Source: Rhynchopus sp. YZ270_cl-10 (Eukaryota; Euglenozoa; Diplonemea; Diplonemida; Diplonemidae). From it: DNA of 64,000 nt. Positions within the stretch are counted from its first letter, which is position 1; each line of letters opens with the position of its first letter. Made by a program: the position numbers and the translations under genes. A model generated the notes under the pieces. It did not search any database. It saw only the letters and a list, made by a program, of their open reading frames with translations, and was not told where the DNA came from. Shown piece by piece: positions 1-11,864 of the stretch. The DNA is taken from positions 1,240,001 to 1,304,000 of the forward strand of contig OZ037873.1 of the NCBI GenBank assembly GCA_964035575.1, read 5' to 3'.

Positions 1-621
1 GTACTTCAGGACGCGGGTTTTTCGGGGTTTTCGGGACTTTTGGGGTTTGAAAAAAAAAAAATGGATGGATGCGATCAACAAACAACAAACAACGAATAAA
101 TAAAGAAGGGGGGGGTATTTCATTTTTCTCTTTTCTTTTCATATTTTTGCAACAAGTTCAAAAAGGTTTGAATGTATCTATTGACTTCCTTTTGCTTTCT
201 TTTCTTTACTCAGGTAGCTACGTGCCTAGAGGCATCGTGTGTTAATGCAGAAAGTATCAGTCAAGGCTGTCCTCACAGACGCATGCCAAAGCGACCGCCA
301 CGTGGGTGTGGACTTAACATTGAAGTTTCATCATTGTACTAGCCAGGGAGGGTTCCCGGCTACCGGCGAGGTCTTCCAGGTTTCCTAGGGGGCACCGTGG
401 CTTCACTGCCTTCGCATGAAACGGCCCGGGGGAATTCCCCTTTACCTCTTCACGAAGGGATGGGACGCTTTGCTGCAATCTTCTTCATGAGCTTCTGCGA
501 GAGAACACCCACATTAACACAAACCGGCAGACTTCCTTGCCTCCAATCCACGTTTGCCACAACCACTTTGCCACACCACCACCACTTCAGAACACAGAAC
601 AACACAACACAACACAACACA
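1..621. other. Region upstream of the Derlin gene
   Basis: No gene is recognised here. The first 180 bases are rich in A, T and G runs. Bases 200-470 are more GC-balanced. The last 30 bases before the Derlin start are a repeated CAACA tract, preceded by a CA-rich stretch with AG dinucleotides at about 589 and 597 that could serve as splice acceptors. The reading frame is open upstream of the Derlin ATG as far as a GTG at 397, but that part has no Derlin similarity and is probably leader. Confidence 0.5.
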
Positions 622-1472
622 ATGGCAGAGATCGAACAAGCATACTTTGCAGTCCCTGTGGTCACCCGGGTGTATCTCACACTCGCAATCCTGACTGCCG
701 CGGCTGTGACCTTTGAGTTTCTCAGCCCGCTGAGTTTATATTTGAACTTCAATTTGGTGTGGCAGGGGGAGGTGTGGAGGCTTTTGACCACTTTTGTTTA
801 TTTTGACACCTTTTCGGTGCACTTGTTTTTCCACATGCATTTTTTGTACTTCTACTGCCGACGTCTGGAGGAGCACTACTACCACCGACGCACGGCACGC
901 TTCCTGTACATGCTGCTGTTTGGCGCCTCCTTCATGCTTGTCTTGGCTGCGCAGTACGGCCTGCCGTTCCTCTCGCACAGCCTTGTCATCATGGTGCTGT
1001 ATGTGTGGTCGCGGCGCAACCCAGACGAGCACCTCTCCATCTATGGCCTTGTCACCATCAGCGTGCCGTACCTTGCATACCTGCTCATCGCGATAGAAGT
1101 GCTCCTAGGGTCCCCAGCGCTGCCAGACCTCTGCGGTCTTGCGGTGGGGCACTGCTTTTGGTATGTGTTTTCTGTGTTGTCCCCAATGTGGCGGGTTTTG
1201 TAGTATTTCCCAAAGCTTTTTAAGGGTTTGTAAGGTAGTGTAATCTGTGTTGATGGTGGGGAGCTTTTGCGTAGGTGTCCACCCCGGTACAGCCGGTCAT
1301 TTGTACCAAGGTACACTGTTGTATTTCAACTCCTTTTTTACCTACTTTTGTGGCAACACAACACAAATACAGGTATCTGGAAGACATCCTCCCAAAGCTG
1401 CTGAACAGGAACAAGGAGCTCATCCCCACACCAGGCTTCCTGATCTCCTTATTCCCTGAGGACGAAGGGTGA
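622..1472 (+). CDS. Derlin-family ER membrane protein, two exons
   Basis: Derlins are rhomboid-like pseudoproteases of the ER membrane that help move misfolded proteins to the cytosol for degradation (ERAD) with Cdc48/p97. Exon 1 is 622-1160, the intron 1161-1372 (GTATGT donor, TACAG acceptor) and exon 2 1373-1472. The splice falls inside a Trp codon and gives 212 residues, a normal Derlin length. Family landmarks are FNLVWQGEVWRLLTTF near the N-terminus, the YVWSRRNPDE motif at about residues 127-136 and GLAVGHCFWYLEDILP across the splice junction. Several hydrophobic membrane segments lie between. The ATG at 622 is chosen because Derlin similarity begins there; an in-frame upstream GTG would add unrelated residues. 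The intron holds a copy of a dispersed repeat. The subtype (Der1 or Derlin-1/2/3) cannot be assigned by eye. Confidence 0.93.
1161..1372 (+). repeat. Derlin intron carrying a dispersed repeat copy
   Basis: The 212-bp intron contains at about 1267-1345 a unit with GGTGTCCACCCCGGTACA, CCAAGGTACACTG and TGTATTTCAAC. The same blocks recur in the same orientation at 34092-34180, 40568-40655 and 59071-59168, where they are intergenic. The intron copy lacks the ACGAGAGG block seen in the two latter copies. The repeat covers more than a third of the intron. Confidence 0.7.
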
Positions 1473-1700
1473 GGCGGGAAACGGGGTACGAACTGGGTAC
1501 GGGGGGGGAGGTAGTAAAGGGGAACTCATGAAGGGGGAGGGAGGGTCGGCTAACGGGGCTGTGGCCCGCAAAACTAATATGTTTCGCTTCTAATATTTTT
1601 GTTTAAACGGTCTCTTTTTGGGGCAAACCATCTGGTGTTTTGTGGATCTGTCTCTTTTTATTGTGTAACAAATTTTTCCAAAAACAAAAACAAAAACAAA

Positions 1701-3313
1701 AACAAGTAATTGCTATCGGAAAAAAAACGGGGTGTGATGTGGAACTCCATCCTGTAGAAATAATCTACAACACGCCCAGCATTCTGCTCTTCTGCAGGTA
1801 TGCTAACGCTCTTCGTAAGCTGCCAGACCCACTGAGACGCCAGCATCTGAAACGTTCAAGAAGGGGGGGCTGTCCTCTTCGTCCAGCACCATCTGCTCGA
1901 TAGCGTTGTTGGACGTCGGCTCGGCAGGCTCGGCGTGTTCCAGCTCGTTTTTGTCCACAGGCTCCCCACATTGTCGTCGTCGTTGGAGCAGTGCGGAAGG
2001 AACACAGAATGCACAGACTACAACACATCGATCACACCAGGCGCATCAGCACCTCCAGCAAATCGCCAGGATGCTACGGTGGTTTCGAAAATCGCGCGGA
2101 GTTTTCCACAGCACACCCGTTTTTCCTTAGCAATTACTTGTCCTTGTTGTTACTGTTGTTTTCAACCACCTTCCTTCAACCCTTGTAGGGATCAGTTGTA
2201 ATTTTTTTCGCGAAAACATGAAATTACACATTTCAAGAGAACAAATTAAAAAGGGTCCTTGTTTGCATTTTTGGGCTCCGCCCGTGCAGTGGTGGGGTCA
2301 ATCTCGAAAATTGGACAATTTTTTGACCACTTAAATTTTGAGAAATATGAGCCCGGTTCCTTATACGTGGGGCCCATTTTCAGCTAAAATTTTCCTCAAA
2401 ATCTGGTTTTGTAAAATTGACCCTTTCCCCCCCCCACATCGATTTCAATACTATACCTTACTTCACCTACGGTTACCCTTACAGGGGGGGTGAAGGAAGG
2501 TAAGTTGAAAACAAGTAATTGCTATCGGAAAAAAAACGGGGTGTGATGACGGGATGTGGTTATGGGGGGACCCACACTGAACACCGCCCTGTAGAAATAA
2601 TCTACACTCTGCTCTTCTGCAGGTATGCGAAAACGCTGCCACAACCACTGGGACGCCTGCACTTGAAACGTTCAAGAACGGGGGCTGTCATCCTCAGACC
2701 CCTCTTAGTCCAGCACCATTTACTCGATCGATGGTCGGCGTGTTCCACGTCGTCGTCGTCCACAGCCTCCCACTCATCGTCGTCGCCGGAGGAGGAGTGC
2801 ACAAGGAACACAGACGACTAACTGTCGTCGATCACATCATGCGCATCAGCACCACCCAGCAAAGCGCCAGGCTGCTATGTTGGTTTCAAAAATCGCGCGG
2901 AGCTTCCCACAGCACACCTCGTTCTTTTTCTTAGCAATTCCTTGTTTTGTTGTTGTTTTCCACACACCTTCCTTCGACCCTTGTAGGATCAGTTGTAATT
3001 TTTTTCTAGAAAACTTGAAATTACACATTTCAAGAGAACAAATTAAAAAGGGTCCTTATTTGCATTTTTGGGCTCCGCCCGTGCAGTGGTGGGGTCAATC
3101 TCGAAAATTGGACAATTTTTTGACCACTTAAATTTTGAGAAATATGAGCCCGGTTGCTTATACGTGGGGCCCATTTTTGGCCAAAATTTTCCTCAAAATC
3201 CGGGTTTGTAATATTGACCCTTTACTCCCCCCCCACATCGATTTCAATACTATACCTTACTTCACCTACGGTTACCCTTACAGGGGGGGTGAAGGAAGGT
3301 AAGTTGAAAACAA
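1701..3313 (+). repeat. Tandem duplication of a ~0.8 kb unit
   Basis: Two head-to-tail units, 1701-2509 and 2510-3313, both begin with AACAAGTAATTGCTATCGG and both end in a block with GGTTACCCTTACAGGGGGGG followed by GTGAAGGAAGGTAAGTTGAAA. The period is about 809 bp. The units have diverged by substitutions and small indels. The second half of each unit (about 2205-2420 and 2995-3230) is, in reverse complement, related to the GACCCCACCAC repeat found in the elements at 16377 and 52246. Short open frames inside resemble no family I know. Confidence 0.85.
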
Positions 3314-3643
3314 AACAAAACAAAAACAAGAGTGCAACAACAAGCGGTAAAGGGGTTGTTTGGGTGTACCATCATGAGGTGTTCAGATGGTTTCAGTTTT
3401 TCTTGGATTATTGTTCCACGTGGTTGCTAGTTTGCTGCTTACCGCTCATTACTGTATGTGATGCAGACAAGAAGAAGAAAACTGGCGGACTGAAAAAAAA
3501 AAACTGCACATCCCCCCTACTCACAGCTTCTTTGATGATCTCTCTTGAGACGTGAAGTGTGCTTCCCAGAGCCACATGTGTTTTCTTCATTATCATTGAT
3601 GAAAACGTGGCTAGCACAGAGAGGCTTTAGCTCTTATATAAGG

Positions 3644-3680
3644 GTACACGGCCAACGAGAGGGCTTTGTATGTCAAGTCA
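3644..3680 (+). repeat. ACGAGAGGG repeat, TGTATTTCAAG type
   Basis: It reads GTACACGGCCAACGAGAGGG followed by CTTTGTATGTCAAGTCAG. It matches copies at 40611, 47802, 48970, 58558 and 59129 that share ACGAGAGG and TGTATTTCAAGTCA, all in + orientation. Confidence 0.65.
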
Positions 3681-3732
3681 GAATTTTATTTCAACCAGCG
3701 CAGCTGTTGCTCCGCGATAACGAATATGATAA

Positions 3733-3764
3733 GGTGACTAAAGCACGAGAGGCTTAGGGTCATC
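3733..3764 (+). repeat. ACGAGAG-loop hairpin repeat
   Basis: GGTGACTAAAGC, then ACGAGAG, then GCTTAGGGTCATC. The stem is CTAAaGC/GCTTAG with one unpaired A. The repeat is followed by the common tail TTATAAACTTTTC. Confidence 0.7.
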
Positions 3765-5435
3765 TTATAAACTTTTCCTTATTTTGAAAATAAGAACGTT
3801 CGGAAGTTTGTCCAAAAAAAGCCAATCCCAGGCCTCCAACAAAAACAGTGCAGACTGCTTAGCTGTATTGCAAAACCAAAGAATGTACCCCATACTTAAG
3901 TGAATGTGTCTCCGTCTCTAAGGCACGCAACATTCCCTAACCCCTATTTCCCGACGACTGGTGTCTCTGTGAACCACTGTTCCCTCGGGTGAAAATTAGC
4001 GCGTGGAGTTCGCTCAGGTGGTGTCTACACGTTGTCAGTTTTTCAATTTTTCAAAAAAAAAAAAACAATGTTGTCAGCTATCAATGAGGCGACCGTTGCC
4101 TGCGTCCGTAGAGACGTATTCATGGTCTTCAAATTACCCTGATTCGTGGCACTTCCTTTTTGTATGGGGTCATTATTCTTTCTTATTATCTTTCAACTTT
4201 TGGAAGAGGTACAAGAGTTCTGCGGGGGGGGGGAAAAAAAAGACACAGTAGTAGATTAGTGAAGGGCTTTTGTTATACCTTCATAGTGGTGGTGTTCAGT
4301 TATTGTATTTTTTTTTTTTTGTGAAGTGTCCCCCCTGCAAAAATAGCAACTCTCATTAAAAAAAACTGGCGATTTTATGTTGCTTTTTACCAAAAAAAAA
4401 AATTGTGAAGTGTGACATACTGTGTCGCGAAAAAGAACAATAAGACAGAAAAACAGGTTCCCCAGATTATTCAATACAACGGGGTGATGGAGGAGGAACA
4501 GCCCCGATGCAGGAATACTCCTGCTGTGAAGACTGTGTTATTATATGGGCAGCTCCGCCAAGTGAATAAGTCAAAAGACGAATCGAAAAAAAAACACACT
4601 ATTAAAAAAGCTTAATGATGCAAGAACAAACCCCTACCCCCTGCTCAGTGCAAGCAACCTGCCTGGAACAGATTCATGGGGTATTATGTTCTCTGTTCTT
4701 TTGCTTCTTCTCTTTTTTTTTTTCACCTCTTTTTCTCAAATATTGTGGGTTGGGAGGGGGTTAAACAGTGGGAGCACAACGGTGAAGGGTATGACTTGAC
4801 TTGTGGGGGAATTTTTTTTTTTACCAATGGTTTCATCATTACAAGCCAACAGTGAAACCCTAAGTAACCCTCAGTCTACTCATTTACTTTACTGTGGTGG
4901 GGGGAGGGTAAATCTTCAACAAAAAAGAAATTGTGTTATGCATAAAGTACAAAAAAAACCCCCCTAAGGGAACATCCCTCCCTCGCAACAACCATCCTTT
5001 GTTTTAACTCTTATAAAACCCTTGCTCCCCTTCCCTGCGTTTTTTGTGGCATCGTGCCTGAAAAATACCAGAATTTAATTTCTACTTTTTTTATCAAATC
5101 AACCCCCCTTACCCTATCCTACTCAGCGTCTAATTGTGATTGGTAATGCAAACTCACCAAAAAAAACATTAGCTAATATGATACCCATATAATTTCAACT
5201 TTACAAAAAAAAACCCCTCTATTTTACACAGAAAAAAATACACATTTTCATTCATCTACTCTCAGCCTTTTTATAGGCACTTGCTCCCCCCGCGGCACTT
5301 GCATTTCGAATCAGCTTTTTCTCTTTTCTCTTTTCTCTTTCACATCTGCCGTTTTGCGCACTCTTCTCTCTTCCACCAACACCCCTCTTGGGGTGAGTCT
5401 TGCACACCTTAAACACCCCCTTCAATAGCCGAACA

Positions 5436-8400
5436 ATGATGGAGAGCAGGATGGACAGCCGCATGGAGACAAGCTTGGGCGAGAGGCCTGAGATGCTCAC
5501 GACGCTTGGGGGGCGGTCTACTGGAGGGTTGAACCCAAAAACGGCAACGCCGAAGTCCCTAGGGCAGTGGCCTGCAAATATTACGAGAGTGCCGTCAAAG
5601 ACAGGATCGAGCATGCAAATAAGTAGTGGTCGTGTTGCCCCGCAGATAATACCGTGTCCGCCTGGTATGCCGGAGCTGAAGGCGTATACCCACATGCTGT
5701 GCTGCCGTGCTGTGATCAAGAGAACGTCGAAGGATGTGCGGCAGAAGCGGACTATCGTGATTTTCAAGGAGGACAAACGGTTTTCTCTGTTTGTTGTGAA
5801 GGGGATTGAGATCTTTAGGGATATTAATGTATGTAATTTCTTTCAATCCTACCCACATTGCTCTCTTTGAGGGTCTTGCCTCCCATACTATTTCCTCAGG
5901 TCTCGATAATCGACAAGATGTACCGACAGTACCACGACGACAAAGAAACCAACACACTCGACCTCTTTGTCATGCGCAACCAATCCGAGCCCTCGCTTCT
6001 CATCGAACAGACGCCAAGCCATAAGAACGCGAACCACGACATCGATGAAATCCTCCGCGTCCTCAACAGCTGCCGCGACTACCTCGGGATGGCGCCGATT
6101 GAGCTGATCTACGTGAAACGGAGCGAGGGCATTGTCGGCCTGAGGGACCGCGGCTTCTTCGAAAAGGGTGCACAGTACCAGCTCTGGCGAAAACGCTTTG
6201 ATGAATTGGAGAACCGCTTCCGCCAATCTGGCTCCTTCGCATCCTTAGAGCTCGCGCCGTTAGACATTTCCGCCGTCCCGGACGACTGCAAAACACAAAT
6301 GGAGCGTGTCTTTGCGTCCACCGAGGTCCGTGTCTACTTCTTTGCGAAGGTGGAGAAGATTGGGCAAGGACTTTCCCCTCGGCAGTTGCGCCTAATTCTG
6401 ATAACGCACGAAGCGCTCTGGCAGATCACTCCGGTGTTGGATGCAAAGAAGAACTCCGAGCATGCTGTGCTGAAGAACATTACTCGATGTGTTCCGTTGG
6501 CGCAGATTCAGGAAATCCGTCTAAAAAAGAACGAAATCGCAGTAGTCGTGCCGCTCCAGTACGACCTTCTCTTTGAGCTCGCAGACACCACAGCGAGGCA
6601 TGAGTTTGTCCGCATTGCAAGGGTCTTAACCTCCGCGTCTGTCAACGAATTGACCGGCAAGCAGAACCTCAAAGCGGGCCTCCGCCGTTCCAAAAAAAGC
6701 GCGCAGGAAGAATGGCGGAGCCCCATTGTGGTAGCACCACTATGCCTCCCCACAAGCACCAAGACGATTTCGCAAAAGCTTGCCAAACCGGAAGAGAACA
6801 ACGAAGAGAAGTTTCATGGTTCCTTCGACGACGGTTTCACCTCTGTCCTCGCTGCCGTAAACGGCCCAACAGCGAATATGAACCGCCGATACTCCCTCCG
6901 CGGGAAGGTACCTCCCTCGAATCTCTCTGCTGTGGTTCAAGGATCTGTCATCACGCCGTCGGCCTCCCCTCACAGCTATGCAACCAGCGAGGTGCGTGAG
7001 GCAACAAAAAGCCGTCGCTCCTCTATCTACAGCCCAACCAGCGTACAGAAAACCGCGCATTCCCCGGGGTCTGTGGTGGGTCTGCCTAAGTCACCACTAC
7101 AGTTGGGGACACACCCATCTACGCGGAAGGAAAGCGACCAACACCTTGCTATCCACGCTGCGCAAAACACCCCAGCACAGATCACGATGCAAACCGTATC
7201 CAGCCCAGACTCTGATGGGCGGAGCTCCTCTGAGGGATCTTCTGTGTCGTCTCCAGCGTCCTCCTCCTCCTCTTCCTCCGTTCCGGACCAATTTCAGGTA
7301 GATTCCAGCACGGACAGTGATTTTAGTGGAAGCCGTTCCTTGGCGCCGGTGGAGTTGCCTCCTAATAAGGCGAGGGCGATGAGGATAGCATCGGAGCAAA
7401 GTGAGTCTGTCGCAGCGAGGTCGCAGTCTGCCTCTCATTCTACATCATTTGCGGGGAATGCACAGAGTCAGGAGATAGAAAAAATTCATAGTTTTGAGAA
7501 AGAAAGGGAGAAGGAAAAAGAGAAGGAGAAGGAAAAGGAGAAGGATGAATCCGACCGTCCACAGCATCTTACCCGCGAGCATTCCCAAGCCCCTTCCGCG
7601 CAGAGTGATATTGCCCGCTCCGAAAAACCTCAGGTCAGCAGTGCGGGACATAGCCCGGTGCACCCAAGACTGCAAATGCAGTTGTCCCACATTTCATTGC
7701 CTCCAGCGGATTCGCCGATGCCTCCGAGAGGGGGAAGCTTTCAGCCGAGTGTGACGTTGCCGTCATCTGCAGGGAGTCCTGTGTTCCCACCACCTACCTC
7801 GCATTTTGAAGTGACTGAGGAGGAGGCACGACAGATTATTACCCAATTCTTTCAGGTACGGAATAAATTGTACACTAGACGTCTCGGTCAGGTGGAGCGC
7901 ATGCTGAACCAATTTCGTGGGAGAGAAGAGACCTTGATACGGAATATGCAGATCAAATACCCGGACTATGACTTTCTCTCGCATCTCAGCGCCTCTCCGG
8001 AGCGGGGCAGTGTTTTCACCAGCCCTGGGGTGAAGGGGGCGGGGAGGAGGGAAGGGACCTTTGCGTCGCCTCCTGACGCAGGGCTGAGCATTGCGGCTGC
8101 GGCAGAGGCATGTCTTGCGACCCCAGCGAGAAAGGAGCTGAGTTACCCTGCTGTCACCCCTGGTGGAGGTGTAGGTGCAGGTGCAGGTGGAGGTGACAGC
8201 ATCCACCAAGAAGTCGGGGCACTCAGAGAAGTGTTCGGGCAGGTCATGGATAAGCTCAATAAGATGGGCGATGCTGCGGAAAGTGGAGGAGGAGGGGGGG
8301 GAGGAGGAGGTAGCAGCAACACTGCGAGCGTTGAACGCCCTTTTCCGAGTGGGGAGAGTGGTGGTGATGGTGGTAGTGGTGGTGGTGGTGGTGGTGGTGT

Positions 8401-10413
8401 GCAAGTGCCAGGGTACGCAGATGGACAGCTCATGAGTCCGACAGCAGCGATGTCAAGAAAGGTCTCTACCGCGTCCACGCTCCCAGCAGGAAGTATGTAA
8501 AACAAAATAACCCCCCTCCGCAAATACTTCCAAAATAATAATGAGGGAATAACCCACAACAAAGCAAAGCCGTACTGATAACAACTTGTCATCTTAGCTT
8601 TCTTTGGGCAGAAAGGGCAGATGTGTATTGACCCCCAAAAATGCTTTCGGCTTCTCCTGCATTGAACAATACGAATCAAATGGCCATCATTTCTCTTCCC
8701 CACAGATACATCACCCCGGCAGCACCCTGCCCACGACACGACTGTGTCGCACAGTGAGTCGAACACCTTGCGCGACCTCCCCTCCAACCACTCCCACGAC
8801 GATGCCAGCAACGCGACGCACTCCTCCACCAGCGAGCGGCGTGAGCCAGCCGCCACCACCACCACCACCACCGCACAACACGCAGACCCCACCGCCGACA
8901 CCACCGGCGAAGACAAAGACAAAAACCCACACCTCGAGGAGCTGCAGTTTGAGATGACACGTCTCCAAGCACAGATCAACACCTTGACGAAGGACAACAA
9001 CGAATGGGCGGTCAAGGCTATTGAGCTGGAGTACCAGGTCGTGAAGGAGAAGGAGCTCGCGATAGAGATGGCGAAGGAACCCAAGACCACGGTGCACTCC
9101 ACACCGACCACAGACGACTCGCCGCAGGCACCCGGCAGCCGTCCGGGAAGTGCGAAGTTTGCTGCTGTGAGCGCCTCGCGTTCCAGGCTGGGCTCACTCG
9201 ACGTGCCTGCAATCTCCATCTCGTCGCCTCTCATTCCTGTGTTGGATCCTCACTCCGACCCGCCCCCCGCACCCACACACAGCAGCGGCGGGCCCGACAA
9301 ACAGTCAGCCCTAGGCAGAGACAGGATGGGCCGTGCGGACCTCCTCAGCAGACAGCCGTCGGCGGATCTCGAGAATGCGCACCTCCCAAGAACGTCGTCG
9401 ACGCCGATGTCTGTGCGGTATCCAGCAGTGCGAACGATTGCAGTATGTTACCCTTTTTCAAGCAGTAGGATTCCTGTCGATTCCATTAAAAATTTGTTTT
9501 TTTTGTTTTGCAGGAGTCGCCACCGACAGTACCCGTACGTCCGGAAGTGTCGTTCACACCACCGACAGTCCCGATGCGCACTTCGCCCAGCATCGTGCCG
9601 CTCAGCGCACGGCCACCTGTAGACCAGCGACGCATCGACAACTTAAGGTACGTCCAGGCAGTCTTTTTCTTTTTCCCCTCAAATGGCTTGCCTTTTGCTT
9701 TATTCTGCAATGCCAAAATATTCAACCTCAAAACGCCACACAGAAAATCGCTCCTCGGCCTGATCCCGCACCCCACCAGCGACGATTCGTTCTATTCGTG
9801 CTCCACTCTGCAGGACAATTCTTCGGTTGACTCCTCTATGCACTCTGGCCGCCAGCAACAGCAACATCATCACCACCAACAACAGGAGCACCCCCCCTCG
9901 ATGTTCCACTCCGTCCCAGAGGAGCCTGGGTCTGCGTCGGAGAGTGAAGATACCAGTGTGTCAGCACAGAATGCTCCGCTGTTGCGGAATTTGAGTGGCG
10001 GTGCTGTAGCGCGGGCGGCAGCGAGGGGGAAGCAGCAGCAGCAGCAACAGCGTGCCGTGACACACAGCAGACCCGCAGACACAGCAGCGCCCAAACAGCG
10101 TGCTGCACCGCACCCGGACCACCTGCAGCACCTAGCCGCAGTCAGAACCCCGCGCGACTGTTGTGAAGAGGAGCCCTCCGACAGCGAAGACACAACAGAG
10201 GACAGCCGTGTGTGGGGCAGGGGTCAGGGGGCAGTCCACGACAGAGGGGGGGTGCAGTACAACAGCCCTCTGGAAAGGCGGAGTGAGCGGGCCCAGCACC
10301 GCAGTGGAGGTGCCATGTCGTGGGCAGAGTCGGGCGAGCGCTTCCAGCGCGAAGCTGCAGCAGCGGCGTGTCTCGCACCGAAGAGCCGCGTTAAGGGCTT
10401 TTGGTATCAATGA
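5436..10413 (+). CDS. Large protein with two PH/TH1-like segments and coiled coils, five exons
   Basis: I do not recognise a named ortholog. Exons are 5436-5828, 5900-8492, 8706-9442, 9514-9647 and 9744-10413. The frame joins at every junction, giving 1508 residues. Donors are GTATGT three times and GTACGT once; all acceptors end in CAG. The fourth intron (96 bp) has no stop in frame, so retention is possible. Residues about 100-200 (KRTIVIFKEDKRFSLFVVKG, then HDIDEILRVLNSCRDYL) and about 272-381 (VRVYFFAKVEKIG, then LRLILITHEALWQI and IQEIRLKKNEIAVVV) have the strand pattern of PH-like or myosin-TH1-like lipid-binding folds; this is inference. A low-complexity Ser/Pro/Ala middle, a Lys-Glu repeat (661-680), helical coils near 770-823 and 1070-1120, Gly-rich tracts, and Gln/His and poly-Gln runs near the C-terminus follow. 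It is probably a membrane- or cytoskeleton-associated scaffold. The ATG at 5436 is the first in-frame ATG and is moderately certain. Confidence 0.75.
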
Positions 10414-10633
10414 AGGTGTTGATGTCAAATCAGTTTTTTTGCTCGAAATTGAGTTAGATATGACCCCCGGTGGGTTACTCTCATACAATGTCTGTCTTTC
10501 AACTCAAAATGTCGTTCAAAATTCTTGCTGTTTAAGTTGCTGTAGTGGATGCATAACTGCGTTTCAGCTCTCTCCGTTGTTGGGAATAAGCGGAGGTGGG
10601 AAAACAAGAAACGTTTGCTTTTTTTTTGACCAA

Positions 10634-10687
10634 TGCCTGCGTCCTCCGACGAACGGTAAGGCGTTTGCACTTTCAACTTCTCTTTTT
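10634..10687 (+). repeat. TGCCTGCGTCC repeat
   Basis: It contains TGCCTGCGTCC, GACGAACGGTAAGGCG and TTTGCACTTTCAACTTCTC. Sister copies lie at 20750, 23524, 24378 (interrupted) and 58456, with degenerate ones near 19172 and 43190. All are on the + strand. The uninterrupted block here serves as the empty-site reference for the insertion at 24431. Confidence 0.75.
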
Positions 10688-11502
10688 TAAAACATAACCC
10701 TGTGGTGGCGAGTGCAGCTAGCCCTGTACATTGTCCACTTTGGTGATGAGGCAAGAGGCTTCATCTTACCGACTTAGCTCTTTTAAGTTTTCTGTCTTGT
10801 GGACGTATTTCGTTGGTTGCCCACCTTTACCAGTGCTCATTTTCCGTTGATGGCTAGAATGAGTGGGTATTGCCGAGTCGGGTCCAAGAGAAAACAAATC
10901 CCCCCCCCCCTTTTTTTTTTGTCGATTTTCTCATCTTTCCCGGAGGAAAATGTATTGTTTTCTTTGTTAAAAAAAATACAGAATGTAAGGTGGATGTTTT
11001 ATATGGTGACAGTAACGAGAGGCTTCAGATCATCTAAGAAAAACTTTTTTGTAACTAGATTTTATTGTTCATTGTGTTATATGTGGGTCGGAGGTTGGCT
11101 TGTAGCAACACAACTTTTTAAAAAAACCCCCAACTTTGATTTACTCACAGTAATGACTTTTTCTCTTTCCAGCTAACGCTGCTTCATTAGATTTAACGAT
11201 TTTTTTTTTTGGAAGTGAAGGGGGGGGGTGACTCAAAACGCCTCGATATTTTTTTTTTTCAGTAATTTTTATTTTTTGGGACACCGTTTTTGTTTCAATA
11301 CAGTCTTCTAGGTGGACCAAACACTGCTACTCTAACCCAACCTCCCCCTCTTTTCTCTCTTTTCTTTGGTTGTTGTTGTTTTTTATACACTTCCCTAATG
11401 CTTTCAAATTTTATTTGAAAGTATATGAATTTGCTCTTTTCTTTCAGTGCCTGTTTCCCAAAGAAGAAAAAAAAAGTCGCTCTTCCTCTTGTTGTATTGT
11501 CT

Positions 11503-11575
11503 TTTTACATCTACTGATCTATGGCTTGGCATCGTGGGTCTGTCGGAGGTGCCTGCACCAACAACTACCAGATAT
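11503..11575 (+). repeat. TAGGCCGCAGG-family repeat, partial
   Basis: It shares TTACATCTACTG, GGCTTGGCATCGT, GTCGGAGGTGCCTG and CAACAACTAC with the longer copies at 24991, 27294 and 41389, but lacks the GTAGGCCGCAGGG block. Confidence 0.6.
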
Positions 11576-11795
11576 TTTTTTAAAATATCCCTTCCTCTCT
11601 CCCCCCTCAATACCCCTCATCCCACACCCCTTTTCAGCAAAACAAACAAACACAAAGAATACACCAAAACATCGTATTCTAAAAAACACACAAAAAGAAC
11701 AAAGCCACTACACAAAAACCGAAAAAAATAATACATCCTTTTCTTTGAAAAGGACACAAAAGGCTTCAAAAGGGTTTTAGGGCAAACTCCTGCTT

Positions 11796-11864
11796 CTTCC
11801 CCTTCTCCTTCCTCACCCTTTTTTTTTCTTTCTCGTTTTTCTTTTCGGGCAAGAAAAAAAGATA
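11796..11864 (+). promoter_or_regulatory. Polypyrimidine tract and AG upstream of the cyclin start
   Basis: An almost pure C/T stretch from about 11796 to 11850 ends at an AAG at 11851-11853, a dozen bases before the ATG. This is the layout of a 3' splice acceptor (trans- or cis-) or of an initiator-type promoter. Without transcript data the two cannot be told apart. Confidence 0.4.

Larger units (their letters stand above)
3314..5435. other. Intergenic region between the tandem repeat and the PH-like gene
   Basis: AT-rich, homopolymer-laden DNA with no gene recognised. It contains an ACGAGAGGG repeat (3644-3680), a CTAAAGC-type hairpin repeat (3733-3764) and a degenerate GTGGAG-type repeat near 4003. 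The last 200 bases contain CTTTT repeats and a polypyrimidine tract before the next gene. Confidence 0.5.
10414..11864. other. Intergenic region between the PH-like gene and the cyclin
   Basis: AT-rich spacer with long T runs. It holds a TGCCTGCGTCC repeat (10634-10687), degenerate hairpin-type repeats near 10746 and 11008, and a partial GGCTTGGCATCGT repeat at 11503-11575. The last 60 bases before the cyclin ATG form a pyrimidine tract. No gene is recognised. Confidence 0.5.

Noticed and set aside
397-621. N-terminal extension of Derlin from a GTG at 397
   Set aside because: It has no Derlin similarity and a low-complexity CAACA-derived end. The ATG at 622 fits the family start.
5252-5776. 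174-residue minus-strand open frame opposite exon 1 of the PH-like gene
   Set aside because: It ends in low-complexity sequence. The + strand frame splices cleanly into the long downstream exon with GTATGT and CAG sites, which favours the + strand.
8143-9234. 363-residue minus-strand open frame
   Set aside because: It is a shadow of Gly-rich and Ser/Thr-rich coding sequence of the PH-like gene and crosses one of its introns.
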